From assembly GCA_017447265.1 (NCBI GenBank), contig JAFSOA010000019.1, positions 1 to 59,959 on the forward strand: DNA of 59,959 bases. The letters run 5' to 3'. This DNA comes from Bacteroidales bacterium. Lineage in GTDB: Bacteria > Bacteroidota > Bacteroidia > Bacteroidales > UBA932. Below are positions 8,154 to 17,302 of the stretch, piece by piece. The position numbers were made by a program, and so were the translations under genes. The first letter of the stretch is position 1. Each line of letters opens with the position of its first letter. Under the pieces are notes generated by a model. That model made no database searches, was not told where the DNA came from, and saw only the letters and a list, made by a program, of their open reading frames with translations.

Positions 8154-9431
8154 CTAATGAATAGGGTATACCAGATTGACAATGAGGATATTGGCTGCCA
8201 GGATGATGAGATTCATGGGGATGCCGATCTTCATGAAGTCCGAGAATTTGTATCCGCCCGGACCGTAGACCAGCAGATGGGTGGTCGAGCCGATGGGCGT
8301 GGCGAAACTCGAGGAAACGGCGATCATCAGCGAGATGAGGAAAGGCATGGGGTCGCAGCCCATCGCCGTGGCTGCATGATAGACGATGGGGAAGAAGATG
8401 GCGCCGGCGGCGGTATTCGAAATGAATTCCGTGACGAAAGTGGCCGTAAGGCTCATCATGATCATCACCAGCAGCGGCTTGCCGCCACAGAGGTTCATGA
8501 CGCCATTGGCCAGTGCTTCGGCGATGCCCGTCTTCTGGATGGCCGTGCCGATGACGACGCTGCCAGCAAAGATCATCAGGACGCTCCAGTCGATGGACTT
8601 CATGGCCTGGGTCGGCGAGCAGCAGCGGAAGACCAGCATCGCCGCTGCCGCCACGACCGCACTCGACAGCAAGCTCATCACATTGAGAGAGGACAGGAGA
8701 ATCATGCCCAGCATGATGAGGGCGGATACGACGGTCTTCCAGTTGATTTGCGGCTGATTCTCCGGCGTGGCGGCCTTTTCGTCACCGTCCTCCCGGCTTT
8801 CCCGGACGGGCAGGAGGCGGCGCATCGCCAGGGTGGCGAGGACCCCGACCACGAGACAGAAGATGCCGGGAATCGTCGGGGCGAAGAAGCCGATATGCTG
8901 CCCGCAATTCTGGGCGTAGAGACCGGCAATGATCATGTTGGGCGGTGTGCCGATGATGGTGCAGATGCCACCCATGCCCGCCGCGTAGCTGAGGGGAATC
9001 AGCAGTTTGGACGGGGCGGTGCCCAGTTTCTTCGCCCAGTTTTTGACGACCTGGACGAACAGCGCCACGACGGTCGTGTTGCTGAGAATCGTGCTCAACG
9101 CCGCCACGGGCGCCATCAGCCGTACGATGGCGGCTGGATAGCTTTTCGGCGTGCCCAGGAAATACTGCATGATCCAGCGGATCACGCCGGTATTGATCAG
9201 ACCGGCTACAACGATGAAGAGGACGCCGACCAGCACGACGGAGTCGGAAGAAAAGCCGGCCAGGTCTTCCTTCTGGTCGAGAATGCCGCTCAGGCCGAGA
9301 ACCGCCATTGCCCCCAGGAAAGCGACATCTTCCCGAAGCTTGGTGCACAGGAGGACGACAAACAGGGTGACAATCGTGGCGATGGTGATCCAGGCCGGCA
9401 GGCTCAAGCCCCAAAAAACGATGTTGTTCAT
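8154..9431 (-). CDS. SLC13-family permease, short paralogue without RCK_C domains
   Basis: 425 residues, a close paralogue of the neighbouring 593-residue permease. The two match along both membrane halves (for example GGICTIIGTPPNMI and ATPIGSTTHLLVYGPGGYKF). Between the halves the paired TrkA-C domains are replaced by a short polar linker beginning EDGDEKAATPENQPQ. The pair therefore looks like a tandem duplication with gain or loss of the regulatory insert. The two could differ in gating by cytoplasmic ligands or could form a mixed dimer (inference). It starts 8 bp after rlmD and is probably co-transcribed. Confidence 0.87.
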   Translation of the reverse strand: MNNIVFWGLSLPAWITIATIVTLFVVLLCTKLREDVAFLGAMAVLGLSGILDQKEDLAGFSSDSVVLVGVLFIVVAGLINTGVIRWIMQYFLGTPKSYPAAIVRLMAPVAALSTILSNTTVVALFVQVVKNWAKKLGTAPSKLLIPLSYAAGMGGICTIIGTPPNMIIAGLYAQNCGQHIGFFAPTIPGIFCLVVGVLATLAMRRLLPVRESREDGDEKAATPENQPQINWKTVVSALIMLGMILLSSLNVMSLLSSAVVAAAAMLVFRCCSPTQAMKSIDWSVLMIFAGSVVIGTAIQKTGIAEALANGVMNLCGGKPLLVMIMMSLTATFVTEFISNTAAGAIFFPIVYHAATAMGCDPMPFLISLMIAVSSSFATPIGSTTHLLVYGPGGYKFSDFMKIGIPMNLIILAANILIVNLVYPIH

Positions 9432-9439
9432 AGTTATCG

Positions 9440-10876
9440 CTAAAGTTCTTTTCGGATCAGGGATACAACGTTTTCCACGTGTGTGGTATGCGGGAACATG
9501 TCGACGGGCTGCACGTGCACGATGTCATAGTGCGGCGCGAAGACGGCCAGGTCGCGGGCCTGCGTGGCCGGGTTGCAGCTCACGTAGACCATGCGTTGCG
9601 GGGCGCAGGCCAGCAGCACCTGCGCCACATCGGGATGAATGCCCGCACGCGGCGGATCGAGCACCACGATGTCGGGCTGACCCTGTGCTGCGATGAAGCC
9701 CGCGTTGAGCACGTCTTTCATGTCGCCGGCAAAAAAAGCTGTGTTTTCAATGAGATTGTCGCGGGCATTGACCCGGGCATCCTCGATGGCTTCGGGTACG
9801 TACTCGATGCCGACGACCTTCCGCGCCAGCGCGGACAGGAAGAGGGCGATGGTGCCGGTTCCCGTGTAGAGGTCGTAGATGACGGGTTTTTCGCCCGCCG
9901 GGATGCCTTCCCGCACGAAGTCGCGCACCACGGAGTAGAGGCGGCAGGCCTGCGCGGAGTTGGTCTGGTAGAACGACTTGGGGCCGATCTTGAAGCGAAG
10001 GCTTTCCATCTGCTCGTAGATGGCCTCTGCGCCGCTGTACAAGGTGCAGGGAAGGTCGCCGAAGGTGTCGTTGGCCTTGGGATTGATCACATAATAGAGC
10101 GACGTGATGGCGGGGAAGCGGGTGCGGATGGCTTCCAGCAGCGCTTCGCGGGCCGGCCGGGCCGCTTCGCCTTGCGCTTCGCCGCCGAAGCAGACCACCA
10201 GCATCACCTCGCCGGTCGAGCTGGTACGGACCGTCAGTGTGCGCAGGAAGCCGTGGTTTTCGCGCAAATCGTAGAAGCTGAGTCCGTGGTCGATAGCGTA
10301 TTGCTTGACAAACAGCCGGATGGCGTTGGAGGGCTCGCGTTGCAGGTGGCATTCAGCGATGTCGAGCACTTTGTCGAAAAAGCCGCTCACGTGGAAGCCC
10401 AGTCCCAGGCGCTCCACTTCGCCAAGCGTGCTCCAGTCTTCGCCGGGGAGCAGCCAGCGGCGGTTGGAGAAGGTGAACTCCAACTTGTTGCGATAGTGGT
10501 CCGTGTGTTCGGAGCCCAGGATGGGGGAGACCTCGGGCAACTGCAGGTGGCCGATGCGGCTGAGCTGGTCTACGACCTGCTGCTGCTTGAAGGCCGTCTG
10601 CATGGCATATGGAAGCGTCTGCCAGGTGCAGCCGCCACAGGTGCCGAAATGGGCGCAGAAAGGGGAGAGGCGGTGGGGGGAAGGGGACTTCATCCGAACG
10701 ATGAATCCCTGGGAGTAGCCGCTGCGCACTTTGTTGATCTGCACGTCGACTACGTCGCCGGGGATGCCCTGTTTCACAAATACCACTTTGCCGTCGACAT
10801 GGGCGAGCCCGTTGCCTTCCGCAGCGGTCGCTTCAACGGTAATGTCCTCCAGAAAAGGTTTCTTCTTACGGGCCAT
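9440..10876 (-). CDS. rlmD: 23S rRNA (uracil-5-)-methyltransferase RlmD/RumA family
   Basis: SAM-dependent m5U methyltransferase; the best-known members modify U1939 of 23S rRNA. ATG 10876 (MARKKKPF) gives 478 residues, normal for the family; the open frame extends further upstream but would run through both divergent promoters. An N-terminal TRAM-like domain (FLEDITVEATAAEGNGLAHV) is followed by the 4Fe-4S cysteines in CAHFGTCGGCTW. The catalytic end has DPPRAGIHPDV and YVSCNPATQARDL, the latter with the nucleophilic cysteine. RlmD and RlmC/TrmA-like proteins are hard to tell apart, so the target base is less certain than the chemistry. Confidence 0.88.
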   Translation of the reverse strand: MARKKKPFLEDITVEATAAEGNGLAHVDGKVVFVKQGIPGDVVDVQINKVRSGYSQGFIVRMKSPSPHRLSPFCAHFGTCGGCTWQTLPYAMQTAFKQQQVVDQLSRIGHLQLPEVSPILGSEHTDHYRNKLEFTFSNRRWLLPGEDWSTLGEVERLGLGFHVSGFFDKVLDIAECHLQREPSNAIRLFVKQYAIDHGLSFYDLRENHGFLRTLTVRTSSTGEVMLVVCFGGEAQGEAARPAREALLEAIRTRFPAITSLYYVINPKANDTFGDLPCTLYSGAEAIYEQMESLRFKIGPKSFYQTNSAQACRLYSVVRDFVREGIPAGEKPVIYDLYTGTGTIALFLSALARKVVGIEYVPEAIEDARVNARDNLIENTAFFAGDMKDVLNAGFIAAQGQPDIVVLDPPRAGIHPDVAQVLLACAPQRMVYVSCNPATQARDLAVFAPHYDIVHVQPVDMFPHTTHVENVVSLIRKEL

Positions 10877-10896
10877 TTCGATCTTGAAAATTTTAA

Positions 10897-10904
10897 CAAA
10901 GATA
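10897..10904 (-). promoter_or_regulatory. -7 box of rlmD operon
   Basis: TATCTTTG on the minus strand, 20 nt ahead of the rlmD ATG. It is a perfect match to the Bacteroidetes -7 consensus and lies back to back with the box for the divergent gene. Confidence 0.6.
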
Positions 10905-10918
10905 CAGAAACTATTTCG

Positions 10919-10926
10919 TATATTTG
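10919..10926 (+). promoter_or_regulatory. -7 box of the carboxypeptidase-regulatory-like gene
   Basis: TATATTTG fits TAnnTTTG and ends 20 nt before the ATG at 10947. No clear -33 TTTG was found. Confidence 0.5.
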
Positions 10927-10946
10927 AACGAATAATCACGCTTGTC

Positions 10947-12218
10947 ATGAAACGGACTGTTACTTTCATCCTATCCCTTTTTCTGCTGCTGCCGCTGGCC
11001 CGTGCGCAGGAAGAGGCTTCGTTTATGCAGCTCGTGGGCAAGGTGCTTGACGGAGCGACCGGGAAGCCCCTCCACTATGCTTCGGTCAATCTCTCCGGCA
11101 CAAATGTGTCCAATGTAACCAATACAGAAGGTCTGTTCACGCTCAAGATCAGCGAATCGACGCCGCTGACCCTGCTGGTGACGGTCAGTCATCTGGGCTA
11201 TGCCACAGCCACCTTCCAAGTCGCTGATTTTCAGAGGTATAATATGGATAAACCGCTGGAAATCAGGCTAGTCCCCGTGTCCTTAACCCTTTCTCCGGCC
11301 CTGATCCGGGCGCAGGACCCGCTGCAGCTCATGCGGGCGGCCCTGTTCCGCATCAAGGACAACTATCCCGCGGACCATGTGGGAATGACGGCTTTTTACC
11401 GCGAGATGGTCCGAAAGGGAAATACCAAGTATCTTACTATGAATGAGGCTGTTATCGATATCGACAAGGCCCCGTACACCGGCTTCCAGAATGACCGCGT
11501 GGGTATCTACAAAGGCCGTGGAAGCCAGAACTACGATTCGTCGGATACGCTGTTCATCAAGTACCAGGGCGGCGTGACGACCATCCTCGAGATCGACCAG
11601 GCCAAAAACCCGTTCGCGAATGTCTATCTCGCTGATATTGAGAAGTATTATGATTTCTCCATGGACGGTGTCGAATACTTGGACGAGCGGATGTTCTATG
11701 TGGTTTCCTTCAACCAGAAGCCGTATCTCGACCAGATCCTGATGCGTGGCCGGGCCTTCCTCGACAGCGAAAGCCTCGCGTTCGGCCGGGTGGAACTCAA
11801 CATGAACGTGGAGGGCCGGGAAGACGCCGTGAACATCTTCATCCTGAAAAAACCGGCGGATACGCGCTTTGAAGTCGAGAACGCCTCGTACATCATCAAC
11901 TACAAGCCGGCACAGGATGGGAAGTGGTATTACGATTATGCCCGCATGGAGATGAAATTCGCGACGCGGAAGAGGCGGTCGCTGTTCCGTCATCACTATA
12001 CGGTGATGTCCGAGATCGCCGTGACCGACCATCTGCCGGCGCCGCGGAAAATCGAAGGCGAAGCCCGCATGCGTTTCCGCGACCAGCTCACGGAAAAAGT
12101 ATCGGCGTTCACCGACGCGAATTTCTGGGAAGGCTACAACGTCATAGAACCGGACGCGCAGATTGAAGCGATCATCCGCAAGATTGTCCGGCAGCTCAAA
12201 AAACACAATCTCGAGTAG
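10947..12218 (+). CDS. Exported carboxypeptidase-regulatory-like domain protein
   Basis: 423 residues. ATG 10947 is chosen because it begins a clean signal peptide (MKRTVTFILSLFLLLPLARA) just after a -7 box; the frame is open upstream only by chance. After the signal comes a CarboxypepD_reg-like Ig-type domain, LVGKVLDGATGKPLHYASVNLSGT with TNTEGLFTLKI, of the kind found at the N-terminus of TonB-dependent receptors. The rest (about 110-423) resembles the uncharacterised beta-rich tail of Bacteroidetes proteins with this head, with no catalytic motif visible. It is probably periplasmic or outer-membrane associated. It has no operon partner other than possibly rarA, 38 bp downstream. Confidence 0.75.
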   Translation: MKRTVTFILSLFLLLPLARAQEEASFMQLVGKVLDGATGKPLHYASVNLSGTNVSNVTNTEGLFTLKISESTPLTLLVTVSHLGYATATFQVADFQRYNMDKPLEIRLVPVSLTLSPALIRAQDPLQLMRAALFRIKDNYPADHVGMTAFYREMVRKGNTKYLTMNEAVIDIDKAPYTGFQNDRVGIYKGRGSQNYDSSDTLFIKYQGGVTTILEIDQAKNPFANVYLADIEKYYDFSMDGVEYLDERMFYVVSFNQKPYLDQILMRGRAFLDSESLAFGRVELNMNVEGREDAVNIFILKKPADTRFEVENASYIINYKPAQDGKWYYDYARMEMKFATRKRRSLFRHHYTVMSEIAVTDHLPAPRKIEGEARMRFRDQLTEKVSAFTDANFWEGYNVIEPDAQIEAIIRKIVRQLKKHNLE

Positions 12219-12256
12219 TTTCCGGCCCGCTGCCCGGTTTTTACACAATTTATATT

Positions 12257-13552
12257 ATGTTAAGTGAAGTTCCGATGATACCCCTGCCCGAACGGTTGAG
12301 ACCGAGAACCCTCGATCAATACGTCGGTCAGGAACATCTGGTCGGCCCGGGCGCCGTCCTGCGGAAAATGATTGAAACCGGGAATATTTCTTCGTTCATT
12401 CTCTGGGGTCCTCCGGGCGTCGGTAAAACTACGCTGGCCCGGATCATCGCCAACCAGTTGCAGCGCGAATTCTTTACGCTCAGCGCCATCAGTTCGGGCG
12501 TCAAGGATGTACGTGAAGTCATCGACAAGGCCAAATCCGGACGGATGTTCGCCACGGCGGGCGCTCCTATCCTATTTATTGACGAGATCCACCGTTTCAA
12601 CAAGGCGCAGCAGGACGCGCTGCTGGGTGCCGTGGAAAGCGGCCTGATCGTGCTGATCGGCGCCACGACCGAGAATCCCTCGTTCGAGGTGATCACGCCC
12701 CTGCTGTCCCGCTGCCAGGTCTATGTGCTTAAAAGTCTGGAAGTTAAAGACTTAGACGTGCTGCTGAAACGGGCGCTGACGGAAGATGTCTACCTGAAGG
12801 AACGCTCCATCGAGGTCAAGGAAAAAGAAGCCCTGTTCCGCTTCAGCGGCGGCGACGGACGCAAGTTGCTGAATATCATCGACATCATCGTCCAGTCCTT
12901 CCCCGCTGACTCCCCTATTATCATTGATAATCAGGTTGTTACGGATCGTCTGCAGGAAAATATCGCGCTCTACGACAAGAACGGCGAGCAGCACTACGAC
13001 ATCATCTCCGCCTTTATCAAGAGCATTCGTGGCAGCGATCCCAACGGCGCCATCTACTGGATGGCCCGCATGCTGGCGGGCGGCGAAGATCCCCTGTTTA
13101 TTGCGCGCCGCATGCTCATCCTGGCCTCTGAAGACGTGGGCCTGGCCAACCCCAACGCGGCCCTGCTGGCGGAGGCCTGCTTCAACGCCGTCCATCAGAT
13201 CGGCATGCCCGAAGCCCGCATCATCCTGGCCGAGACCTGCATCTATCTGGCCTCTTCGCCCAAGAGCAATGCTTCGTATCTCGCTATCGACGAGGCACTT
13301 GCAATGGTCAACAGCACCAACGACGCCCCGCCGGTCCCCCTGCACCTGCGCAACGCCCCTACCCAATTGATGAAAGAACTAGGTTATCATAAAAACTACA
13401 AATACGCCCACGACTACGACGGCAATTTCGTGGACCAGGAATTCCTCCCCGACGCCCTCCGCGGCCACAAATTCTACGAACCAGGCAACAACGCCCGCGA
13501 ATCGGAGATCCGCAGGCGTTTGCAATCACTTTGGAAGAAATATGGGTACTGA
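12257..13552 (+). CDS. rarA: Replication-associated recombination protein A (RarA/MgsA), AAA+ ATPase
   Basis: Clamp-loader-like ATPase acting at stalled replication forks. 431 residues, standard length. Conserved segments: LPERLRPRTLDQYVGQEHL at the N-terminus, Walker A GPPGVGKTT, Walker B LFIDEIHRFNKAQQDALL, sensor GATTENPSFEV, and the C-terminal MgsA tetramerisation region (EDVGLANPNA, ELGYHKNYKYAHDY). ATG 12257 or the in-frame ATG 12275 could be used; the second fits the family start better. It converges on the acyltransferase gene with 6 bp between stops. Confidence 0.96.
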   Translation: MLSEVPMIPLPERLRPRTLDQYVGQEHLVGPGAVLRKMIETGNISSFILWGPPGVGKTTLARIIANQLQREFFTLSAISSGVKDVREVIDKAKSGRMFATAGAPILFIDEIHRFNKAQQDALLGAVESGLIVLIGATTENPSFEVITPLLSRCQVYVLKSLEVKDLDVLLKRALTEDVYLKERSIEVKEKEALFRFSGGDGRKLLNIIDIIVQSFPADSPIIIDNQVVTDRLQENIALYDKNGEQHYDIISAFIKSIRGSDPNGAIYWMARMLAGGEDPLFIARRMLILASEDVGLANPNAALLAEACFNAVHQIGMPEARIILAETCIYLASSPKSNASYLAIDEALAMVNSTNDAPPVPLHLRNAPTQLMKELGYHKNYKYAHDYDGNFVDQEFLPDALRGHKFYEPGNNARESEIRRRLQSLWKKYGY

Positions 13553-13558
13553 GACCCT

Positions 13559-14425
13559 CTACCAGGAATTCTTGTACCCGACTCCGTATTCCGAGGTGTA
13601 ATAGTCGATTCTTTCGTTTTGGTTGAAAACCGGCGGGTAGATATTCTCCTTGGGATCGATTCCCGCCAGGCGGCAAACGGCTTCGTGTACCCGGATGGTA
13701 AGTTGTTCCCTGCCTTTCCGGGCGTGAACGTTCGGATCAGGCCAGATGGGCTCACCGATGTTGATCGTGAGGCTGGCCGGGCTGTTGAAGATCTTTTTCC
13801 GGATAAAACCATTCTTCCGATAGGAGAAAGCGATGGGCAGGATAGGCTTCTGCGTAGCGTAGCTGAAGCGGGCCGCGCCGTCCTTGAAGGGACGTATGGG
13901 CTGATAGAACTCCCACATGCTTCCTTCCGAGTAAACATGCAGCCAATTCCCCTTTTTCAAATAATCAACGACGGAGAAATACATGGCCTCCATGGCCGCC
14001 GGATCCTCCGCGGGGACGGGAATTCCGCCAGACATCCGGATGAATATTCTGTTGCCGCCCATCAGATTCCTGTTCCAGACAAGCACTTTCAGAGAAGGTT
14101 CCCTCAGGGCGAGCATCAAGGCCGGACAATCCCACATATGCACGTGGTTGGAGACCGTGATGGCTCCGTCTTCAAGCTCTTTCCGGTATTTTTTCAGATT
14201 CTCCCTGCCCTTGATCCGCAGATTCATCCGAATGGCAGTGATTGGAAACATGACCAGTGCCAATAAGATATCGAACCAGAACCGTTTGAACTTGAAGGAG
14301 CGGGATTCGTCTATAAAGTTGTAATGCTCGTCGAAGTCAAAATGTCTCCGCTCTTCGACTTTCAAATAATGCTGATCGGTTATCCGGGGATACGGATAAC
14401 CGCCGGTTTGGGGATCAAAGGGCAT
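13559..14425 (-). CDS. PlsC-like 1-acylglycerol-phosphate acyltransferase family protein
   Basis: Membrane-associated acyltransferase of the LPLAT family, 288 residues. ATG 14425 (MPFDPQTGG) is used because it lies 2 bp after the potD stop; the longer open frame overlaps potD. The catalytic motif appears as NHVHMWD (HX4D), followed by RMSGGIPVPAEDP and the YSEGSMWEF segment equivalent to the family's EGT/EGS box. An N-terminal TM-like stretch (FWFDILLALVMFPITAI) precedes the domain. As the last gene of the polyamine operon it may be carried along by position only. The lipid acceptor is unknown. Confidence 0.85.
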   Translation of the reverse strand: MPFDPQTGGYPYPRITDQHYLKVEERRHFDFDEHYNFIDESRSFKFKRFWFDILLALVMFPITAIRMNLRIKGRENLKKYRKELEDGAITVSNHVHMWDCPALMLALREPSLKVLVWNRNLMGGNRIFIRMSGGIPVPAEDPAAMEAMYFSVVDYLKKGNWLHVYSEGSMWEFYQPIRPFKDGAARFSYATQKPILPIAFSYRKNGFIRKKIFNSPASLTINIGEPIWPDPNVHARKGREQLTIRVHEAVCRLAGIDPKENIYPPVFNQNERIDYYTSEYGVGYKNSW

Positions 14426-14427
14426 GC

Positions 14428-15720
14428 TTACTTGCGGGTCGCTTTCCGGCGGCGCTTCTTGCTCCGGTTGTTGAAGATGACCGCGACAATGATGGCCACA
14501 ACCGCCAGCGCGATGATCACATAGGTCATGCTGCTGGCATTGTCGCCCTTGACGCGCGACCACATGGCGAGCAGTTTTTCCGTGTCCTTTCCCCAGTCGT
14601 GCTCCAGCGCGCAGCGGTCGATGACGGCCTTGTCAGGATAGAGCACCGGGTCGACGCGGACGCTGTCGGCATCAGGACCGAAGAAATACGTCAGGTCGAT
14701 GGGCTCCAGCGATTCGTCGATCTGCGATTCCAGCACTTCGAAAGCGCCGTTCGCCGATACGTAGCCGGTCTCATCCATGTTCCGGATGGCGATGTCCGGA
14801 CGGCACATGAAATCGATGAAATAGGTAGCGGCCTTGATGTTCTTCGCATACTTGGGGATCACCCAGCCGTCGAACCAGACGGTGCTTCCCTCCTCGGGAA
14901 CGATATAATCGAGCGAAACGCCCACTTCGGCGGCTTCCTCGATGGCCCAGACCGCGTCACCGCTCCAGTTGAGCGAGATGACGCCGCGTTCCTTGGTCAT
15001 CTGGTCCTTGCCGAAATCGGCCTCCCAGCCCAGGACACCGTCCTTCACCTGTTTCAGGTAAGCCTCGACAGCGGCGATGGACGCATCGGAAGAATCGTGC
15101 ATCAGTTCTTCAAGCGTCACGGTTCCTTCCTTCAACTCCTTCTGTTTGAGATAGATAAGTACGGGTCCGTAGACGTCGCGCGGCGCGTCCTTGATGAGAA
15201 TCTGGCCGGCGAACTTGGGGTTTCGGATCACGTCCCAGGTACCGGCTTCCTCCGGCGTCACCTTGTCGGTATTGAAGATGATGCCGGTGGTGCCCCACAT
15301 GTAGGCCACGGAATAATCGTTGGCGTCGATCGCGGGGTTGATGCTGCGGAAGACACCTTTGATGTACGGCGACTTGTTGAGTTCGATATAGTTGATGGAA
15401 TCCGGGATGGAAGCGAAATCCAGCGGCAGCAACAGTCCGTCGTTGAGCATGCGTTCGATGATGTAATCCGACGGGCAGACCACGTCGTAGTCCTCGTGAC
15501 CTTTCTCGATCTTCGAGAGCATGGTCTCGTTTACGTCGAAGGTCTGGTACACCACTTTGATGTCCTCACCAGTCTGGACTTTGTACCACGCTTCGAATTC
15601 GGGAAGCACGGACTCATCGATGTAATCGGACCAGTTGTACACTTTCAGGATCTGGTCACGGTCGGAACTGCACGAAAACAGCACTGCGGAGAGTGCCGCC
15701 AGAATCAGGAGTTTCTTCAT
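14428..15720 (-). CDS. potD: Spermidine/putrescine-binding protein PotD with C-terminal membrane anchor
   Basis: Extracytoplasmic polyamine-binding protein that feeds PotABC. 430 residues, longer than the roughly 350 of E. coli PotD. The signal peptide ends in the lipobox LFSC. KVYNWSDYIDESVLPEFE and the C-terminal WFDGWVIPKYAKN are family signatures. Unusually, residues from about 400 form a hydrophobic helix (YVIIALAVVAIIVAVIF) followed by the strongly basic tail NNRSKKRRRKATRK, so the mature protein would have both a lipid anchor and a transmembrane anchor. It overlaps potC by 4 bp. Confidence 0.92.
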   Translation of the reverse strand: MKKLLILAALSAVLFSCSSDRDQILKVYNWSDYIDESVLPEFEAWYKVQTGEDIKVVYQTFDVNETMLSKIEKGHEDYDVVCPSDYIIERMLNDGLLLPLDFASIPDSINYIELNKSPYIKGVFRSINPAIDANDYSVAYMWGTTGIIFNTDKVTPEEAGTWDVIRNPKFAGQILIKDAPRDVYGPVLIYLKQKELKEGTVTLEELMHDSSDASIAAVEAYLKQVKDGVLGWEADFGKDQMTKERGVISLNWSGDAVWAIEEAAEVGVSLDYIVPEEGSTVWFDGWVIPKYAKNIKAATYFIDFMCRPDIAIRNMDETGYVSANGAFEVLESQIDESLEPIDLTYFFGPDADSVRVDPVLYPDKAVIDRCALEHDWGKDTEKLLAMWSRVKGDNASSMTYVIIALAVVAIIVAVIFNNRSKKRRRKATRK

Positions 15721-16529
15721 TTTTTCAAGTTATCGTTTTGTTGTTTGGATTGACGGATGTTGATCACGAGCAGCACCACCAGGATGATCAGGAAGATGAT
15801 GCTCATCAGCGGCTTGAGCTCGGGCGTCAGGCCGCCTTTGCGGGCGTCGGCGTAGATGTAGGTGGAGAGGGTGTCCAGGCCGATGGTGCCGCGGGTGAAG
15901 AAGGTCACGGCGAAATCGTCCAGGCTCATCGTGAAAGAAAGGATGAAGCCGGAGATCATGCCGGGCCGCAGCGCCGGGACCAGCACCTTGCGCAGGGCCT
16001 GTGCCGGCGTCGCGCCCAGGTCGAGCGCGGCTTCATAGATGTTGGGGTTCATCTGCCGCAGCTTCGGCATGACGTTGAGCACGACATACGGCGTGCAGAA
16101 GGTGATGTGCGCGAGGATAACGGTCAGGTAGCCCTGGGAGATGCCCAGGAAGACGAAGAGCAGGAATAGCGACACACCCGTGATGATGTCGGGGTTGATC
16201 ATCGGGATGTTGTTCAGGAACGTCATCGTCTGCTTTTTCCGGCCGTGCAGATGGAAAATGCCGATGGCGGCGACCGTACCCAGAACGGTGGCGACGATGG
16301 AGGCGGCGAGCGCGATGAGCAGGGTATTGATCACGGCGGACTGCAATCCCGTCGCATTCTGCATCGAGCCAGTGAACAGGTTGGCGTACAACTGCGTGGA
16401 GAAACCCGTCCAGTTGCCCAGCGACTTGGCTTCTGTGAACGAGAAGACGACAATGAAGGCGATCGGTGCATAGAGCACGATCAGCACGAGCCACAGATAG
16501 GCTTTGGCGATTACTTTTTTCGCATTCAT
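15717..16529 (-). CDS. potC: Spermidine/putrescine ABC transporter permease PotC
   Basis: One of two inner-membrane subunits forming the polyamine channel, 270 residues with six predicted helices. The binding-protein-dependent permease (EAA-type) loop is AALDLGATPAQALRKVLVPALRPG, which contacts the ATPase PotA. The N-terminus AKAYLWLVLIVLYAPIAFIVVFSF is typical of PotC. The start overlaps the potB stop by one base and the end overlaps potD by 4 bp, so translational coupling is likely. Confidence 0.94.
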   Translation of the reverse strand: MNAKKVIAKAYLWLVLIVLYAPIAFIVVFSFTEAKSLGNWTGFSTQLYANLFTGSMQNATGLQSAVINTLLIALAASIVATVLGTVAAIGIFHLHGRKKQTMTFLNNIPMINPDIITGVSLFLLFVFLGISQGYLTVILAHITFCTPYVVLNVMPKLRQMNPNIYEAALDLGATPAQALRKVLVPALRPGMISGFILSFTMSLDDFAVTFFTRGTIGLDTLSTYIYADARKGGLTPELKPLMSIIFLIILVVLLVINIRQSKQQNDNLKK

Positions 16530-17302
16530 CAGATCAGTCCTCCGCTGGTTTCTTCGGCCTCCTGGTCACCCTGCAGCAGGGTGGTCAGGCCAATGATGAT
16601 GAGCATGATGAGCGACAGCGCAGCACCGTAGTTCCACATCGAGTTGTTGATGTTCTCCTGGATGATCGTACCGAAAAGTTTGATCTTGTTGTTGGTCAGG
16701 AACTCGGAGATGGCAAAGGTCGAAACCGTCGGCATGAAGACCATCATCACGCCGCTCCAGACACCCGGCATCGACAGCGGCAGGGTGACCTTGCGGAATA
16801 CCTGCCCCGGCGTAGCGCCCAGATCCTGGGCCGCTTCCGAGTAGGATTTGTCCATCTTCTTGAGCTGGTTGTAGATGGGATAGATCATGAACGGCAGATA
16901 GTCATAGCACATGCCGAAAAGGAGTGTTCCCTTCCCCAGCTGCACGCCTGCCATGGTGAAGAGTTCGGCCGTGGCCAGGGTCCGCATCAGGGCGTTGATC
17001 CACATCGGCAGGATGAAGAGCACCACGGTCACGGCGCTCCGGTTGAGCTTGTTGTCCGCCAGAATGTAGGCGGCCGGATATCCGATCGCGATGCAGAGCA
17101 GCGTATTCTCGATGGCCACCTCAATGGAGAGCGCGAACGTGCCCAGCGCATCCTTGTCGGTGAAGAACTTCGTGACGTTGTTGAGCGTGAAATGGCCGGA
17201 GCTGTCCTGCAGCGCATAGAACAGGATCATCACCAGCGGCAGCACCACGAAGAGCACCAGGAAGATGAAGTACGGCAGAGCCCAGCTTGAGCGTTTATTC
17301 AT
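16529..17302 (-). CDS. potB: Spermidine/putrescine ABC transporter permease PotB
   Basis: Partner permease of PotC, 257 residues. The EAA-type loop is visible as [24 protein letters not shown]. The N-terminal helix [24 protein letters not shown] and the C-terminal [18 protein letters not shown] are typical of PotB. It overlaps potA by 8 bp and touches potC, so the four pot genes form one tightly packed unit in the usual order A-B-C-D. Confidence 0.94.
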   Translation of the reverse strand: MNKRSSWALPYFIFLVLFVVLPLVMILFYALQDSSGHFTLNNVTKFFTDKDALGTFALSIEVAIENTLLCIAIGYPAAYILADNKLNRSAVTVVLFILPMWINALMRTLATAELFTMAGVQLGKGTLLFGMCYDYLPFMIYPIYNQLKKMDKSYSEAAQDLGATPGQVFRKVTLPLSMPGVWSGVMMVFMPTVSTFAISEFLTNNKIKLFGTIIQENINNSMWNYGAALSLIMLIIIGLTTLLQGDQEAEETSGGLI

